Positions 23,972 through 33,532 of a stretch of DNA of 64,000 nt are shown here, in pieces. Position 1 is the stretch's first letter. Every line of letters begins with the position of its first letter. Source of the stretch: Photobacterium lipolyticum (GTDB lineage Bacteria > Pseudomonadota > Gammaproteobacteria > Enterobacterales > Vibrionaceae); NCBI RefSeq assembly GCF_003026475.1, contig NZ_PYMC01000003.1, positions 186,001-250,000 of the forward strand, read 5' to 3'. Below the pieces are notes generated by a model. It saw nothing but the letters and a program-made list of their open reading frames with translations, did no database searches and was not told the DNA's origin. Made by a program: the position numbers and the translations under genes.

Positions 23972-26068
23972 ATGGCAAGGAACGCCAATCAGGCGCAATT
24001 TGAATTAGATGTTGCAACGATAGATCTGCCGTTAAGGCTCTATGCTTTCGAAGGTCAAGAAGGGATCAGCCAGTTATTCAATTTCTCGGTTATTTTCGTG
24101 TGCGATGATCCGGCCCTGCAGCTCGACAGCTGGCTGCAATTACCCGTGCGTTTAGCCCTGTATCATAATAATGGCCTAGAACCGCGTTTTGTGTGCGGAA
24201 TGGTCTATGGTATCGAGCAGCTAACCCACAGTGATCGTCACTGTCAGTATCGTCTGACGATAACGCCTCGCGTCCAGCTATTAACCCACCGCACTAACTT
24301 CCGTATTTTTCAGAACCAGAGCGTTTCCGACATTATCACCACCATCTTTACCGATGCGGGGATTTTAAGCCATGAATATGAACAGCGGCTCTCAAATAGT
24401 TTCCCGGTGCGTGAATACTGCGTGCAATACGGTGAATCGGATATGCTGTTCATTGCCAGGTTGATGAGCGAAGAAGGGCTCCATTACCATTTTGAACACA
24501 CCGAGACCGGTCATGTTATGGTCATTGCCGACGGGCAGGATGGCTTTCTTGAACTGCCCGCATTGCCATACCGGCAAAGTCACGGCATGGCAAAAGACCG
24601 CGACATCATTCATCACTTTGCGCTGTTAGAGCAAACACAGACCGGAAAAGTGTCGCTGACCGACTTCACCTTTGAGCGCCCCGATTTCAGACCGCAAGGG
24701 CTCAAGGTCAGCAATATCTCTAACGAACAACCTCTGGAAGCCTTTCATTATCCCGGTCAGTTCACAACCGATGCCGACGGAACACGTATCGCGACACTAA
24801 CCTTAGAGCAGGCCAGAATCCATAAGCAGCGGGTAACCGGGAAAAGTGACTGTACCCAACTCACCAGCGGGTATTTTCAGCCGCTGGAAGCGCACCCCAA
24901 TGATCAATGGAATGAACCCTGGCTGCTGGTGGAAGTTAAACATCAGGGCAAGCAGCCACAGGCGTTAGAAGAGTATGCAGACGGCGCTGCAACTTATAAC
25001 GCAGATTTTATCGCCACCCCGTGGGAAGCCGCGTTTCGAGCCGAGCCCATTACCAAGCCGTATATTCATAACATCGATACCGCCATTGTCACCGGTCCTG
25101 CTGGTGAAGAGATCTACTGTGATGCGCTTGGGCGGGTAAAAGTACAATTCCACTGGGACAGGGAAGGGCAGGCGAACGAAACAACCAGTTGCTGGCTACG
25201 TGTATCACAGGGCTGGGCCGGCAACGGTTATGGTCAGTTTGTCTTGCCGCGCATAGGCCACGAAGTGATCGTCAGTTTTATTCATGGCGATCCGGATAAA
25301 CCCATAATCACCGGTGCGATGTTCAACGGTAAAAACAAAGTACCGTATGATCTGCCAGAGCACAAAACCCGCAGCACCTTCAAAACCTCATCAAGCGTCG
25401 GTGGCGGCAATTTTAATGAACTGCGTTTTGAAGACAAAAAAGACAATGAACAGCTTTATCTTCATGCCGCCAAGAACATGGATGTTCAGGTCGAAAATGA
25501 TCGTAAGGACGAAATTCTCAATGCCGACCACCTCACCGTGCACGACTCCCGCTTTCAGGAAGTCAAGGTCGACAACCACAGCACCGTAAACGGCGATCAG
25601 TTTGAAGCCGTCAAAGGCGATAGCCACCATATCATCGACGGTACCGTCCACACCAAAATCGGCAATAAACAGCTGATTGAAGCGGGCACTGAAGTCCATG
25701 TTAAATCGGGACAAAAAGTGGTAATCGAAGCCGGTGCAGAAATCACCATCAAGGCCGGTGGCAGCTTTATCAAAGTTGATCCGTCAGGTGTCACATTGCT
25801 CGGGCCGACGGTGAAAATGAACTCCGGCGGCAGTGCCGGCCGCGGCAGTGGCGCAGCAGCACAGGCAGCGCAACTGCCAGTCTTGTCGCAGAAAGCACCC
25901 GATGCCAATGTGAGTGCGCCCGTCGGAATAACATCAAGTTCGATAACCGCCCTTGCCGCTGTGAATGCGCCATTTTCTCAAATTTGTAAGAAACAAACGG
26001 ATGGAAGTTGTCCGCTGTCTGACTGCCCGTGTACCAATAGTGCCGGTAACGGAGGAGCCGCATCATGA
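23972..26068 (+). CDS. vgrG: Type VI secretion spike protein VgrG
   Basis: A 698-aa protein forming the trimeric needle tip. The N-terminal gp27-like part (about 1-350) is followed by the gp5/OB fold (VTGPAGEEIYCDALGRVKVQFHWD region, about 365-450, with GWAGNGYGQFVLPRIGHEV) and a beta-helix with repetitive V/I-x-G pattern to about 620. The Ala/Ser-rich tail ends in a short Cys cluster (CPLSDCPC) and has no enzymatic extension, so the toxin is carried separately. ATG at 23972 has AGGGTG upstream. The stop overlaps the DUF4123 gene by 4 bp. Confidence 0.95.
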   Translation: MARNANQAQFELDVATIDLPLRLYAFEGQEGISQLFNFSVIFVCDDPALQLDSWLQLPVRLALYHNNGLEPRFVCGMVYGIEQLTHSDRHCQYRLTITPRVQLLTHRTNFRIFQNQSVSDIITTIFTDAGILSHEYEQRLSNSFPVREYCVQYGESDMLFIARLMSEEGLHYHFEHTETGHVMVIADGQDGFLELPALPYRQSHGMAKDRDIIHHFALLEQTQTGKVSLTDFTFERPDFRPQGLKVSNISNEQPLEAFHYPGQFTTDADGTRIATLTLEQARIHKQRVTGKSDCTQLTSGYFQPLEAHPNDQWNEPWLLVEVKHQGKQPQALEEYADGAATYNADFIATPWEAAFRAEPITKPYIHNIDTAIVTGPAGEEIYCDALGRVKVQFHWDREGQANETTSCWLRVSQGWAGNGYGQFVLPRIGHEVIVSFIHGDPDKPIITGAMFNGKNKVPYDLPEHKTRSTFKTSSSVGGGNFNELRFEDKKDNEQLYLHAAKNMDVQVENDRKDEILNADHLTVHDSRFQEVKVDNHSTVNGDQFEAVKGDSHHIIDGTVHTKIGNKQLIEAGTEVHVKSGQKVVIEAGAEITIKAGGSFIKVDPSGVTLLGPTVKMNSGGSAGRGSGAAAQAAQLPVLSQKAPDANVSAPVGITSSSITALAAVNAPFSQICKKQTDGSCPLSDCPCTNSAGNGGAAS

Positions 26069-26619
26069 GTGAATCAAACACCTTAGCGGGTAACAGTTAT
26101 TTTATGTTGGTTGATGCTAGCCGTGTGCCTGATGTATTGCAGGTGGTATATGAATTAATTGACGATCCTGAATATGGTCAGCTTTATGAAGATACCGCAT
26201 TTAACGATGTAAAAGACGTAGGGCCGATTTGGGTATCTACAGAGCCTGACTCACCGTTTTGGCAGCATTGGATGACCACGCCACTTTGGGTAACCAGTGC
26301 GATTGTTGTTGGTTTTCCCCAAGGCCAGCAAAGAGAGGCGTTAAAACAATTAAGCAGCAGAATTGAAGTATTCTCGCCCAAAGGAAGGCCACTGTACTTC
26401 AGATTTCATTCTCCAGTTACGTTAGAGCGGATGATGCCCCATTTATCAGATCAGGAAAAGGCACTGTTTTGGGGAATAATAACATCGGTAAATTGGCTGG
26501 TATTAGGTGAACAAAATGAAATATCAGATCTTCGACACTATTCGCAAGAGAAGGGCGAAAGTACAGATTCGACTTCATTTATTCTTTCACCAACGGTTTA
26601 TGACGAGTTAAAAGCATGA
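26065..26619 (+). CDS. DUF4123 T6SS adaptor/chaperone
   Basis: A 184-aa cytoplasmic protein with the DUF4123 pattern: an N-terminal FMLVDASRVP strand, the YEDTAFNDVKDVGPIWV region and the PLYFRFHSPVTLERMMPHL core with its conserved RFxDP-like segment. DUF4123 proteins (Tap-1/TEC, VasW) load a cognate effector onto VgrG. Its position between vgrG and the effector gene, with 4-bp overlaps on both sides, fits that job exactly. It is expected to be specific for the 1209-aa protein that follows. Confidence 0.88.
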   Translation: MSESNTLAGNSYFMLVDASRVPDVLQVVYELIDDPEYGQLYEDTAFNDVKDVGPIWVSTEPDSPFWQHWMTTPLWVTSAIVVGFPQGQQREALKQLSSRIEVFSPKGRPLYFRFHSPVTLERMMPHLSDQEKALFWGIITSVNWLVLGEQNEISDLRHYSQEKGESTDSTSFILSPTVYDELKA

Positions 26620-29600
26620 GTCCACGATCATATACGACAAAAAAGGGCTCGACGCCTGATGTGCTTGCTGCGCTTTATAATACTAATCAGTCAACATTAC
26701 ACCAGTTAACTAGCGACCAGATCAAAGAGCTCGATTCGCTCTACGACGGTGAAACAATTGTTGTCCCACCTGTACAAGATGTGAGCGGTTTATCGAGGAT
26801 CCCCCCCCAGCAAGCATTAAGTGAAGCGCTATTGGTTCAAAGCGATTGCGCACCAATAAATTATACCGAGATCATTTTTATACCCGAACACCCGGTAAGT
26901 AAAAAACCTGAGTGGTTAGCGCTCACCCAAGATGCAGCCAACGAAATTGCGGCTGAATCAAACGAATGCCTCAATGCTGTGAAAGTGGATGATAAGGCAG
27001 CAACTGTCGAAGGATTAATTCAGCTGGGCGTGCTGAGTGGTTTCTCCCATCCTGTACATGAAACATTTCTCGACGATAGTGATAAGGTGAAGTATAGAAA
27101 ATATTTATATGAATACTCAGCACTTAAAGCCGCAAGGGCTAAAAATGTCATCTGGGTACCGGAAGACTATCAAGATGAACTGAATGCGATAGGGGTACCG
27201 CTATCAATTCAGGATATTACTGCCAGCCATGTTGCAGCCGGCGACTTTAATAGTTATCAGGTTGAAGTATCAAAAGCGGCAATAAAATCGAATAAATGCT
27301 TTTCTCTTATGGAAGATAAAATAAAAAGCATACATAAATATATTGAAATATTGGAAGGCACCGCACAGAGAAAAGCGAGAAATACAACCTTTATTGAAGG
27401 GGGAAAGGAGTATAAATTCGCATACTATAACGAAGGACAATATTACACTTCAGACCATCATCTAAAAGTGGCGAAAGCCCGAAATGCGCTAGTTAGCAGC
27501 AGAGAGCGAATTTATAAAAATAGCCGTACTGACAAAGATAGCGTAACAGCAACAACAGAAATTGTTTCTGTCAGAAAGATGGAAGAGCATTATAAGGAAA
27601 TATGTGGCTATATACGCAATGTACAGAAGCAGAAGTATAAAGATGCTTATCAGGTAAGACGTTATCTAACAGTATGGGAAAATGTGGGTGGATCTGCACG
27701 TGATATGATAGAAAACCTATTCACGTTAAATCAGTGCGGCTACGCAATCAAAGAACAATGTTTGAATTCATCAGAGCTCTACGCAGAGGCTGAAGCTGTT
27801 GATAATATTGACCTTACGCCTACAGCATTAGATCGCAACGAAGCGGATATAGATACGCTGGGCTATTACAGCTGTGAAGCCTTACTCTTAAAACTGTCGA
27901 AAGAAATAATCGTCAGGATAAAAGATTTTGAATCCCTCATGGGTGAAACGATACAAGCTGAAACCTATGTGTCACGACTGCTTACCATCAGCTTAAAAAT
28001 ACAAGCGAGAATGGATAAGCTTAAACAAGATGCTGAGAAAAGACTCCAACAAAATAACAGTTTGCAGAACTTTTTTTTACCAACGGGTAATACAGCGTAT
28101 TCAGTAGGGTTATCGAATGCAATAACACTGCTATGGGATGAGAAGCAGTGGAAACCCCGTAACACAAATAACCTTATTTATAATACCCCGGGTGAAAATA
28201 GCTTACAGATTGTGGAGTGTTTTTTAGGCGGGAATAACGGGAAGGCATGTTATGTGCGATCCAATTGCAATGCTATTAGCTTAAAGCAGAATGTTAATTG
28301 CAGACACAATAAGAGACTGGGTGAGGTAACTGTTGCGCCAGCTTCATCCAGCGGCTACCAATCAAAAGAGATAGCGAAAGCCTTATTGGAACCCGATGCC
28401 GAGCTTAAAATCCTATCGAAACAGTTTGTCGCTCTGTCAGACGCGATTAGTCAGAAAAACTGGTTTTCGTGGCGAGCAACGTCAGGTAATAACGTCCCTA
28501 AATTTTTACCGACGGCTGCGATGGAATTCGGGGCTCAAACACAGTTTTTCCGTTTCGCCTCCAGCCTGGAGCTCTCTGATAACCGTAACCTTCAAGCCGG
28601 TACGGACGGTAAATCTAAACTCGCCAAGCTTGAGACAAAAACAACGTTTGGTATTACTGAGGGAAGTGCAAAATTTGAAGTTACTATCCCTAAAGATAAA
28701 AGCGGTACACCATTCACTATTGATTACGTTGTATATAAAAACGGCAGTGAAGAGATAAAAGTATTCGATGCCGGCGCTTACAGGGCTTCGCTTGCCGCAA
28801 CAGTGCGCGGCCTGGTCGGTGTCAGTTGCGTGTTAGGCGCAGAAATCTATATCGGCACCGTTGAAACCGACACAACCAAAGGTGCAGGTATTGGCCTTAA
28901 AGGAATGGTGCCCCAAGTCGCTGACTATAATAACTATAAAAAAAGTAACGCAACATTAGATCCAGGACTAGCGGCAGGAATAAAGACAGAAGCGAAGCTA
29001 TTTGCCGGCATTGAAATTGGCGGAGACGTTACCGTCAAATTTGATTGGCAGCCACCAAACAGTGGAAACGGTTCAGCGTCATCAGCCATATCACGGCCAG
29101 TAAAAAACAGCTTTCAGACACTCGTTGAAGGCAGTGCCGCGGTTAATGCTGCGGCAGGCTTTTCAGGCGAGCTGGTTTTTCAGCTGTCATTTCAAAATGG
29201 CAAGTTTGTTTACATTATGGCGGCAAAAGCGGTATTTGGCGGAGGTTTAGGTGGCAAGCTTGCGATGGCGATATCCCCATTCGCTTTCGAGCAACTGTTT
29301 GATGTGTTGCTTTCTATCACCAAAAAAGAAGGCTTTCGGCGGGTTGTCTTTTTTAAAACAACCGACAGCAGCGGAAAAGAGGATGAAACCTTTGCCCGGT
29401 TAAATCAAATGCTCACCATCATGATCACGTATCAGCTAGAAGCTGCGCAAGTATTGATGTTGCCAATTAAAGTGCTTGATGAACTAGAAAGAAAGGCAAG
29501 AGTCGAGAAAAATGCGCCTATTATTGCCCGTTATATCAATTCGGCCGATCCCGCTAGCCAAGCGGAAAGTAAGTTACCCTCTAAAAAGGCACAAGCACTA

Positions 29601-30245
29601 CGATCAAAAATAGAGAAAATGTACCCTGAAACACTAGCCCCGATGTTATATGTGCTGTCGCATCACCAAACAGCATCAATGTGGGAAAAAACAACACACT
29701 TTATAAATGGATATATTGAGGGTGAATCGCGAGGAAGACGGAGATTAACACCTTCAGAAAAAGCGATTGAAGCGAATGCAATGCAGCGTAAGGCGATTCT
29801 AAATATATTGAAGTGGATATCAGTGAATGCAAGTAAACCTACAAAAGCCGACAAGCGTCAATTTGAAGAAGCTTTGCAGCGAATGCACCTTAAACCCAAT
29901 GAACAACTCGATAAATCAAAGCAATGGGATTGTTATTGGGCAGGGTTAAAGCGACTGCATAATGAGTTTTTTTATATGCAATACAAGGAAATTAACTTAA
30001 ATGAAGATGATTTAAAATCCGTTCGAGATGATTATCATAAATTTAGTGAACACATAAAAACACTAGGCGTTAATGTTCATATTTATCAAGATGTACAGAT
30101 AAGGAAAAACAAGGGTTGTAATAAATACATGCAAGATGCTTTTTATGTGGGGGAAGGTTCGATAGATCTAGAGAAACAACTCAAAGGTTGTGGTTATAGC
30201 AAGAGTGCAACGAGAGTTGGCTGGACATATATAGGGTCAAGATAA
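26616..30245 (+). CDS. Putative T6SS effector with N-terminal LysM-like segment (1209 aa)
   Basis: Residues about 5-52 form a LysM-like module ending GETIVVPP. A long helical, Lys/Glu-rich middle follows (about 230-470). Near 720-920 there are Gly/Ala-rich, weakly hydrophobic stretches (AATVRGLVGVSCVLGAE, KAVFGGGLGGKLAMAI) that could insert into membranes. No nuclease, lipase, amidase or MIX motif is recognised. The place after DUF4123 and before secreted proteins marks it as cargo. Because the neighbours carry signal peptides, toxicity is probably in the periplasm or inner membrane; a pore-forming role is inference. It overlaps the next gene by one base. Confidence 0.75.
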   Translation: MSPRSYTTKKGSTPDVLAALYNTNQSTLHQLTSDQIKELDSLYDGETIVVPPVQDVSGLSRIPPQQALSEALLVQSDCAPINYTEIIFIPEHPVSKKPEWLALTQDAANEIAAESNECLNAVKVDDKAATVEGLIQLGVLSGFSHPVHETFLDDSDKVKYRKYLYEYSALKAARAKNVIWVPEDYQDELNAIGVPLSIQDITASHVAAGDFNSYQVEVSKAAIKSNKCFSLMEDKIKSIHKYIEILEGTAQRKARNTTFIEGGKEYKFAYYNEGQYYTSDHHLKVAKARNALVSSRERIYKNSRTDKDSVTATTEIVSVRKMEEHYKEICGYIRNVQKQKYKDAYQVRRYLTVWENVGGSARDMIENLFTLNQCGYAIKEQCLNSSELYAEAEAVDNIDLTPTALDRNEADIDTLGYYSCEALLLKLSKEIIVRIKDFESLMGETIQAETYVSRLLTISLKIQARMDKLKQDAEKRLQQNNSLQNFFLPTGNTAYSVGLSNAITLLWDEKQWKPRNTNNLIYNTPGENSLQIVECFLGGNNGKACYVRSNCNAISLKQNVNCRHNKRLGEVTVAPASSSGYQSKEIAKALLEPDAELKILSKQFVALSDAISQKNWFSWRATSGNNVPKFLPTAAMEFGAQTQFFRFASSLELSDNRNLQAGTDGKSKLAKLETKTTFGITEGSAKFEVTIPKDKSGTPFTIDYVVYKNGSEEIKVFDAGAYRASLAATVRGLVGVSCVLGAEIYIGTVETDTTKGAGIGLKGMVPQVADYNNYKKSNATLDPGLAAGIKTEAKLFAGIEIGGDVTVKFDWQPPNSGNGSASSAISRPVKNSFQTLVEGSAAVNAAAGFSGELVFQLSFQNGKFVYIMAAKAVFGGGLGGKLAMAISPFAFEQLFDVLLSITKKEGFRRVVFFKTTDSSGKEDETFARLNQMLTIMITYQLEAAQVLMLPIKVLDELERKARVEKNAPIIARYINSADPASQAESKLPSKKAQALRSKIEKMYPETLAPMLYVLSHHQTASMWEKTTHFINGYIEGESRGRRRLTPSEKAIEANAMQRKAILNILKWISVNASKPTKADKRQFEEALQRMHLKPNEQLDKSKQWDCYWAGLKRLHNEFFYMQYKEINLNEDDLKSVRDDYHKFSEHIKTLGVNVHIYQDVQIRKNKGCNKYMQDAFYVGEGSIDLEKQLKGCGYSKSATRVGWTYIGSR

Positions 30246-31210
30246 TGAATAAAGCAATAACGGGTTTCATTTTATTTTTAGCATTTCATTGTTCTATTGT
30301 TCGTGCAGATTTTAATAAAGGTATGGAATTCGTTCAGCAAGCTCGATGGTATGATGCTGAGCAAGAATTCAGACCAGAAGCCGAAGCGGGCAATGCAGAT
30401 GCAATGTATTGGCTAGGTCGTTCACTAGAATTTCAGGATTATCAAAAAGGATTAACCGCTGGTGAATGGTTTTATAAATCGGCAGAATTGGGTAACCCAT
30501 GGGCGATGTATTCTTTACAGGATGATACTAATTGTGATTTTTTCGGTTGGCCATGTGATAGAATGAACTGGAAAGATAAACAAATAGAGATATGGCGCGA
30601 GAAGGCTGCAAAAGGAGATGGGCTCGCTGAATATGCGCTGGCAAGTTATGATTTAGGTTGGAAAGGGTATATACCTGTTGTACGGAAAAAGGAAAGAAAT
30701 CGTCGATTAACTAAGGCATTAGAATTTGGAGCTAGTTATGCGGCAATTACATTAAATACTGAATTGATAGATGGGCGTGGTTATAAAACAGCACCTAAAA
30801 AAGTTCGTGAAGAAGGGCTCAAATATCTGAAGATTGCTGCTAATCAATCTTACGCACCAGCAATGACTGATATTGTTGATTATAGTGACTTATTAGATGA
30901 GGGGGAAAGTAAGGTTTGGTTATATAAAGCTTTAACCCTTGGTTACCCTAGTGCACCTTATTTACTTATTTATGCTTATGATGAAGGTGAATATGGCTTT
31001 GCCAAAGATAAAGAACAAGCCTATTACTTTTCTAAAGTTTTATCTGGTTGGGGCGGGAAATTTGCGAGAGAAGATTATTATTCAAATGATGATGGTAAGA
31101 TAGGTGAGAATTTAACAAGAGAAAAAAAAATAGAGTTAGATAAAAAAGCAGAAGAATGGCTTGCAACCCACACCGTTAATCACTTCTACAATGAAGTAAA
31201 TTTGTTTTAG
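30245..31210 (+). CDS. Secreted Sel1-repeat-like protein, probable immunity protein, copy 1
   Basis: A 321-aa protein with a signal peptide (about residues 1-21, cleavage after VRA) and Sel1/TPR-like helical pairs (AGNADAMYWLGRSLEF, AAKGDGLAEYALASYDLG, and so on). It is the first of three tandem paralogues directly after the effector gene, with one-base overlap. Periplasmic Sel1-like immunity proteins are known for T6SS toxins, so it probably protects against the 1209-aa protein. It ends in the conserved tail TVNHFYNEVNLF. The full-length copy is the best candidate for the active one. Confidence 0.75.
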   Translation: MNKAITGFILFLAFHCSIVRADFNKGMEFVQQARWYDAEQEFRPEAEAGNADAMYWLGRSLEFQDYQKGLTAGEWFYKSAELGNPWAMYSLQDDTNCDFFGWPCDRMNWKDKQIEIWREKAAKGDGLAEYALASYDLGWKGYIPVVRKKERNRRLTKALEFGASYAAITLNTELIDGRGYKTAPKKVREEGLKYLKIAANQSYAPAMTDIVDYSDLLDEGESKVWLYKALTLGYPSAPYLLIYAYDEGEYGFAKDKEQAYYFSKVLSGWGGKFAREDYYSNDDGKIGENLTREKKIELDKKAEEWLATHTVNHFYNEVNLF

Positions 31211-31213
31211 GCT

Positions 31214-32116
31214 ATGACAGTGAAAACTCCTTCAATAGAATTATCACTCGCCATATTGATCAATGTAGCTTTCAGCAGCTACAGCCATGCAAGTTTTGAA
31301 CAAGGTATGAAATATGTGCAGCAAGCCCGCTGGGATGATGCTGAGCAGCAATTCAGGGCAGAAGCTGAAGCTGGAAATGCAGATGCAATGTATTGGTTAG
31401 GTCGATCACTAGAATTTCAGGATTTTCAAAAAGGGCTAACTGCAGGAGAGTGGTTTTATAAATCAGCGGAGCTAGGTAACCCATGGGCGATGTATTCTTT
31501 ACAGGACAATACAAATTGTGACTTCTTCGGTTGGCCGTGTGATAGAAAAGATTGGAAAGAGATACAAATAGAGATATGGCGGGACATGGCTGCAAAAGGT
31601 GATGGGCTCGCCGAATATGCTTTGGCAAGTTATGACCTTGGTTGGAAGGGCTATATCCCATTTGTTAGAAAAAAAAAAAGAATCCGGCGATTAACAAAAG
31701 CGTTGGATATGGGATACAATTATTCTGCAATGACTATATATGGAATCATACTCGGTAATTATGGTTATGATACCGCTCCTCAATATTTACGAAAGGAAAG
31801 CATTAATTATTTATTAATTGCGGCTAAAAATGGATATGCTCCAGCAATGACCGCGCTTTCAGGCTACTCTGATATTATTGGTCATAAGGAAACAAAGAAG
31901 TGGTTGTATAAATCCCTTGATCTTGGTTATCCTGATTCGCCATATTTGCTGAGTCATTACTACAATGATGGCACTGATGGTTTTAAGCAAAATAGTGAGC
32001 AAGCATATTATTATGCTAAAATAAATGTTGGCTTAGGAGGGGAGGATGCTAGTCGATCATATAGCGCAGTTCAAGATGGAAGAATTGGTGGCGATTTAAC
32101 AATAGAAAAAAAATAG
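31214..32116 (+). CDS. Sel1-repeat-like paralogue, copy 2, shortened by a poly-A frameshift
   Basis: A 300-aa paralogue of copy 1 with its own signal peptide (cleavage after SHA) and the same repeats. In copy 1 the codons for EKKIELDKK contain nine A in a row (31122-31130); the same place here has eight A and reads straight into TAG. The lost 25-codon tail is intact in another frame up to 32193 and still encodes TVNHFYNEVNLF. The change removes only the C-terminus, so the protein may still fold. A sequencing or assembly error in the A tract is also possible. Confidence 0.7.
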   Translation: MTVKTPSIELSLAILINVAFSSYSHASFEQGMKYVQQARWDDAEQQFRAEAEAGNADAMYWLGRSLEFQDFQKGLTAGEWFYKSAELGNPWAMYSLQDNTNCDFFGWPCDRKDWKEIQIEIWRDMAAKGDGLAEYALASYDLGWKGYIPFVRKKKRIRRLTKALDMGYNYSAMTIYGIILGNYGYDTAPQYLRKESINYLLIAAKNGYAPAMTALSGYSDIIGHKETKKWLYKSLDLGYPDSPYLLSHYYNDGTDGFKQNSEQAYYYAKINVGLGGEDASRSYSAVQDGRIGGDLTIEKK

Positions 32117-32196
32117 AATTAGATAAAAAAGCAGAAGAATGGCTATCTACCCATACTGTTAATCACTTTTACAACGAAGTTAATTTGTTCTAAGTC

Positions 32197-32526
32197 ATGA
32201 TGATAGCCTTCTTAACAAAAATATCGCATGTCATATTGATCAATGTAGTTCTCTGCAGCTACAGCCATGCAAGTTTTGAACAGGGTATGGAATACGTACA
32301 GCAAGCCCGCTGGCATGATGCCGAGCAAGAGTTCAGGCCAGAAGCAGAAAGGGGCAATGCCGATGCAATGTACTGGCTTGGTCGCAGTTTAGAATATCAG
32401 AACTTCCAAAAGGGTTTAACTGCCGGAGAATGGTTTTATAAATCAGCAGAATTAGGCAACCCATGGGCGATGACCTTACTTAGAGATAAAAAATGTGAAT
32501 TCTTGGGTGATCACTACAGAAATTAA
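32197..32526 (+). pseudogene. Sel1-repeat-like paralogue, copy 3, truncated
   Basis: A 109-aa frame with signal peptide (SHA cleavage) and the first Sel1-like repeats, very close to copies 1 and 2 through AELGNPWAM. It then diverges and stops. About two-thirds of the family length is missing and downstream DNA shows no leftover homology, so a deletion, not a point mutation, removed the rest. It could still be expressed as a short periplasmic protein. Tandem duplication followed by decay is the simple explanation. Confidence 0.65.
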
Positions 32527-32586
32527 TCAAGAGTGAAAAGTGCTTATAAGCTGATCATACCAATAGCAGACAATAGAAATCTGGTG

Positions 32587-32769
32587 ATGAATAGAGATGA
32601 AAAATATCCAGCGCAAAATAGTTCTGAGGTAATTATATATTCACTGTTTTTTTTGGTCATGATAATTGTCATATCGATTTGTGTTTCAGTTGCCTATATT
32701 ACTTCCGATTCAAGATGGAAGGTAATAACAATGTTGATGTTGAATTTTTGCTCGATCATCATGTCTTAG
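32587..32769 (+). CDS. Small membrane protein (60 aa)
   Basis: Reading from ATG at 32587 gives 60 aa with one strong membrane helix (about residues 16-38, rich in Ile/Val) and a second weaker hydrophobic end. A GTG 54 bp upstream is an alternative start. The ribosome-binding site is weak. Its place between the immunity paralogues and the OmpA-like lipoprotein hints at a link with the T6SS cluster, but nothing in the protein proves this. It could also be non-coding. Confidence 0.4.
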   Translation: MNRDEKYPAQNSSEVIIYSLFFLVMIIVISICVSVAYITSDSRWKVITMLMLNFCSIIMS

Positions 32770-32901
32770 TAACCAATCAATGTAAGTCTTGTTTGGCCTG
32801 AAATATACTTGTGAAGTCACTCCATTAAAAAAATTTTCATTGTGTAATTCATGGGTTGGTTTGATAGCCTTTCGTATAGAAACTTGGATAGGAATAGATT
32901 C

Positions 32902-33453
32902 ATGGTTAAAATACAAATCGCAATTTTGATGTTATTGTCAACACTGCTTGTTGGGTGTCAATCGACGGGTAGTGATACTGCAAGGGAAAGAGCCATTAAG
33001 AATGATATTGAGAAACTTGTAAGTTATAACTTCAAACAAGCCCGTAAATTAATTCCACCAACAATTGGAACGGTTAAAAGAGAAGGGGATCAGGTTACTA
33101 TCGTTTTTAACGGTGATAAAAGTTTTGATAATAATAGTGCATATATACGTAGTGATAGTCATGATTCTCTAGAAAAACTTTCTTCTTTGTTGGCGGATAG
33201 CCCAAAATCTAAAGTATTTATTGCAGGCTATACCGATAGTGTTGGCAGTAAGGTATATAATAGGGAGCTGTCAGCTAAACGTGCAGAATCTGTATTGAAA
33301 TTCTTCGTATTAAGAGGGGTTGATCCTGAGCGCATCAATACATATGGATTTGGTGAACTAAGCCCTATTGCGAGCAATAAGCTGGCATCTGGGCGTAAAC
33401 AGAACCGCCGCATTGATGTTCGAATTACACCTTGGGTTGAAAAATTTGAATAA
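32902..33453 (+). CDS. OmpA-family lipoprotein
   Basis: A 183-aa outer-membrane lipoprotein. The signal peptide ends in lipobox LLVGC with Cys19. A C-terminal OmpA-like peptidoglycan-binding domain follows (about 75-180), with VFIAGYTDSVGS..YNRELSAKRAESV and the INTYGFGE...GRKQNRRIDV motif; the Asp and Arg that bind diaminopimelate are present. ATG at 32902 has AGGAA upstream; an open extension to 32851 lacks a signal sequence. It is the last gene before a strong terminator. It could anchor or modulate T6SS passage through peptidoglycan, or be unrelated. Confidence 0.85.
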   Translation: MVKIQIAILMLLSTLLVGCQSTGSDTARERAIKNDIEKLVSYNFKQARKLIPPTIGTVKREGDQVTIVFNGDKSFDNNSAYIRSDSHDSLEKLSSLLADSPKSKVFIAGYTDSVGSKVYNRELSAKRAESVLKFFVLRGVDPERINTYGFGELSPIASNKLASGRKQNRRIDVRITPWVEKFE

Positions 33454-33483
33454 AATCAATCTTTATATAATTCGTAAAAAAAA

Positions 33484-33510
33484 GGAAGCATATTGCTTCC
33501 TTTCTTTTTT
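33484..33510. terminator. Bidirectional terminator between the OmpA-like gene and moeB
   Basis: GGAAGCA-tat-TGCTTCC followed by TTTCTTTTTT; on the left side there is a run of A, so it works for moeB on the minus strand as well. Confidence 0.88.
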
Positions 33511-33532
33511 CTAGCTATAGCATCTGAGATCT

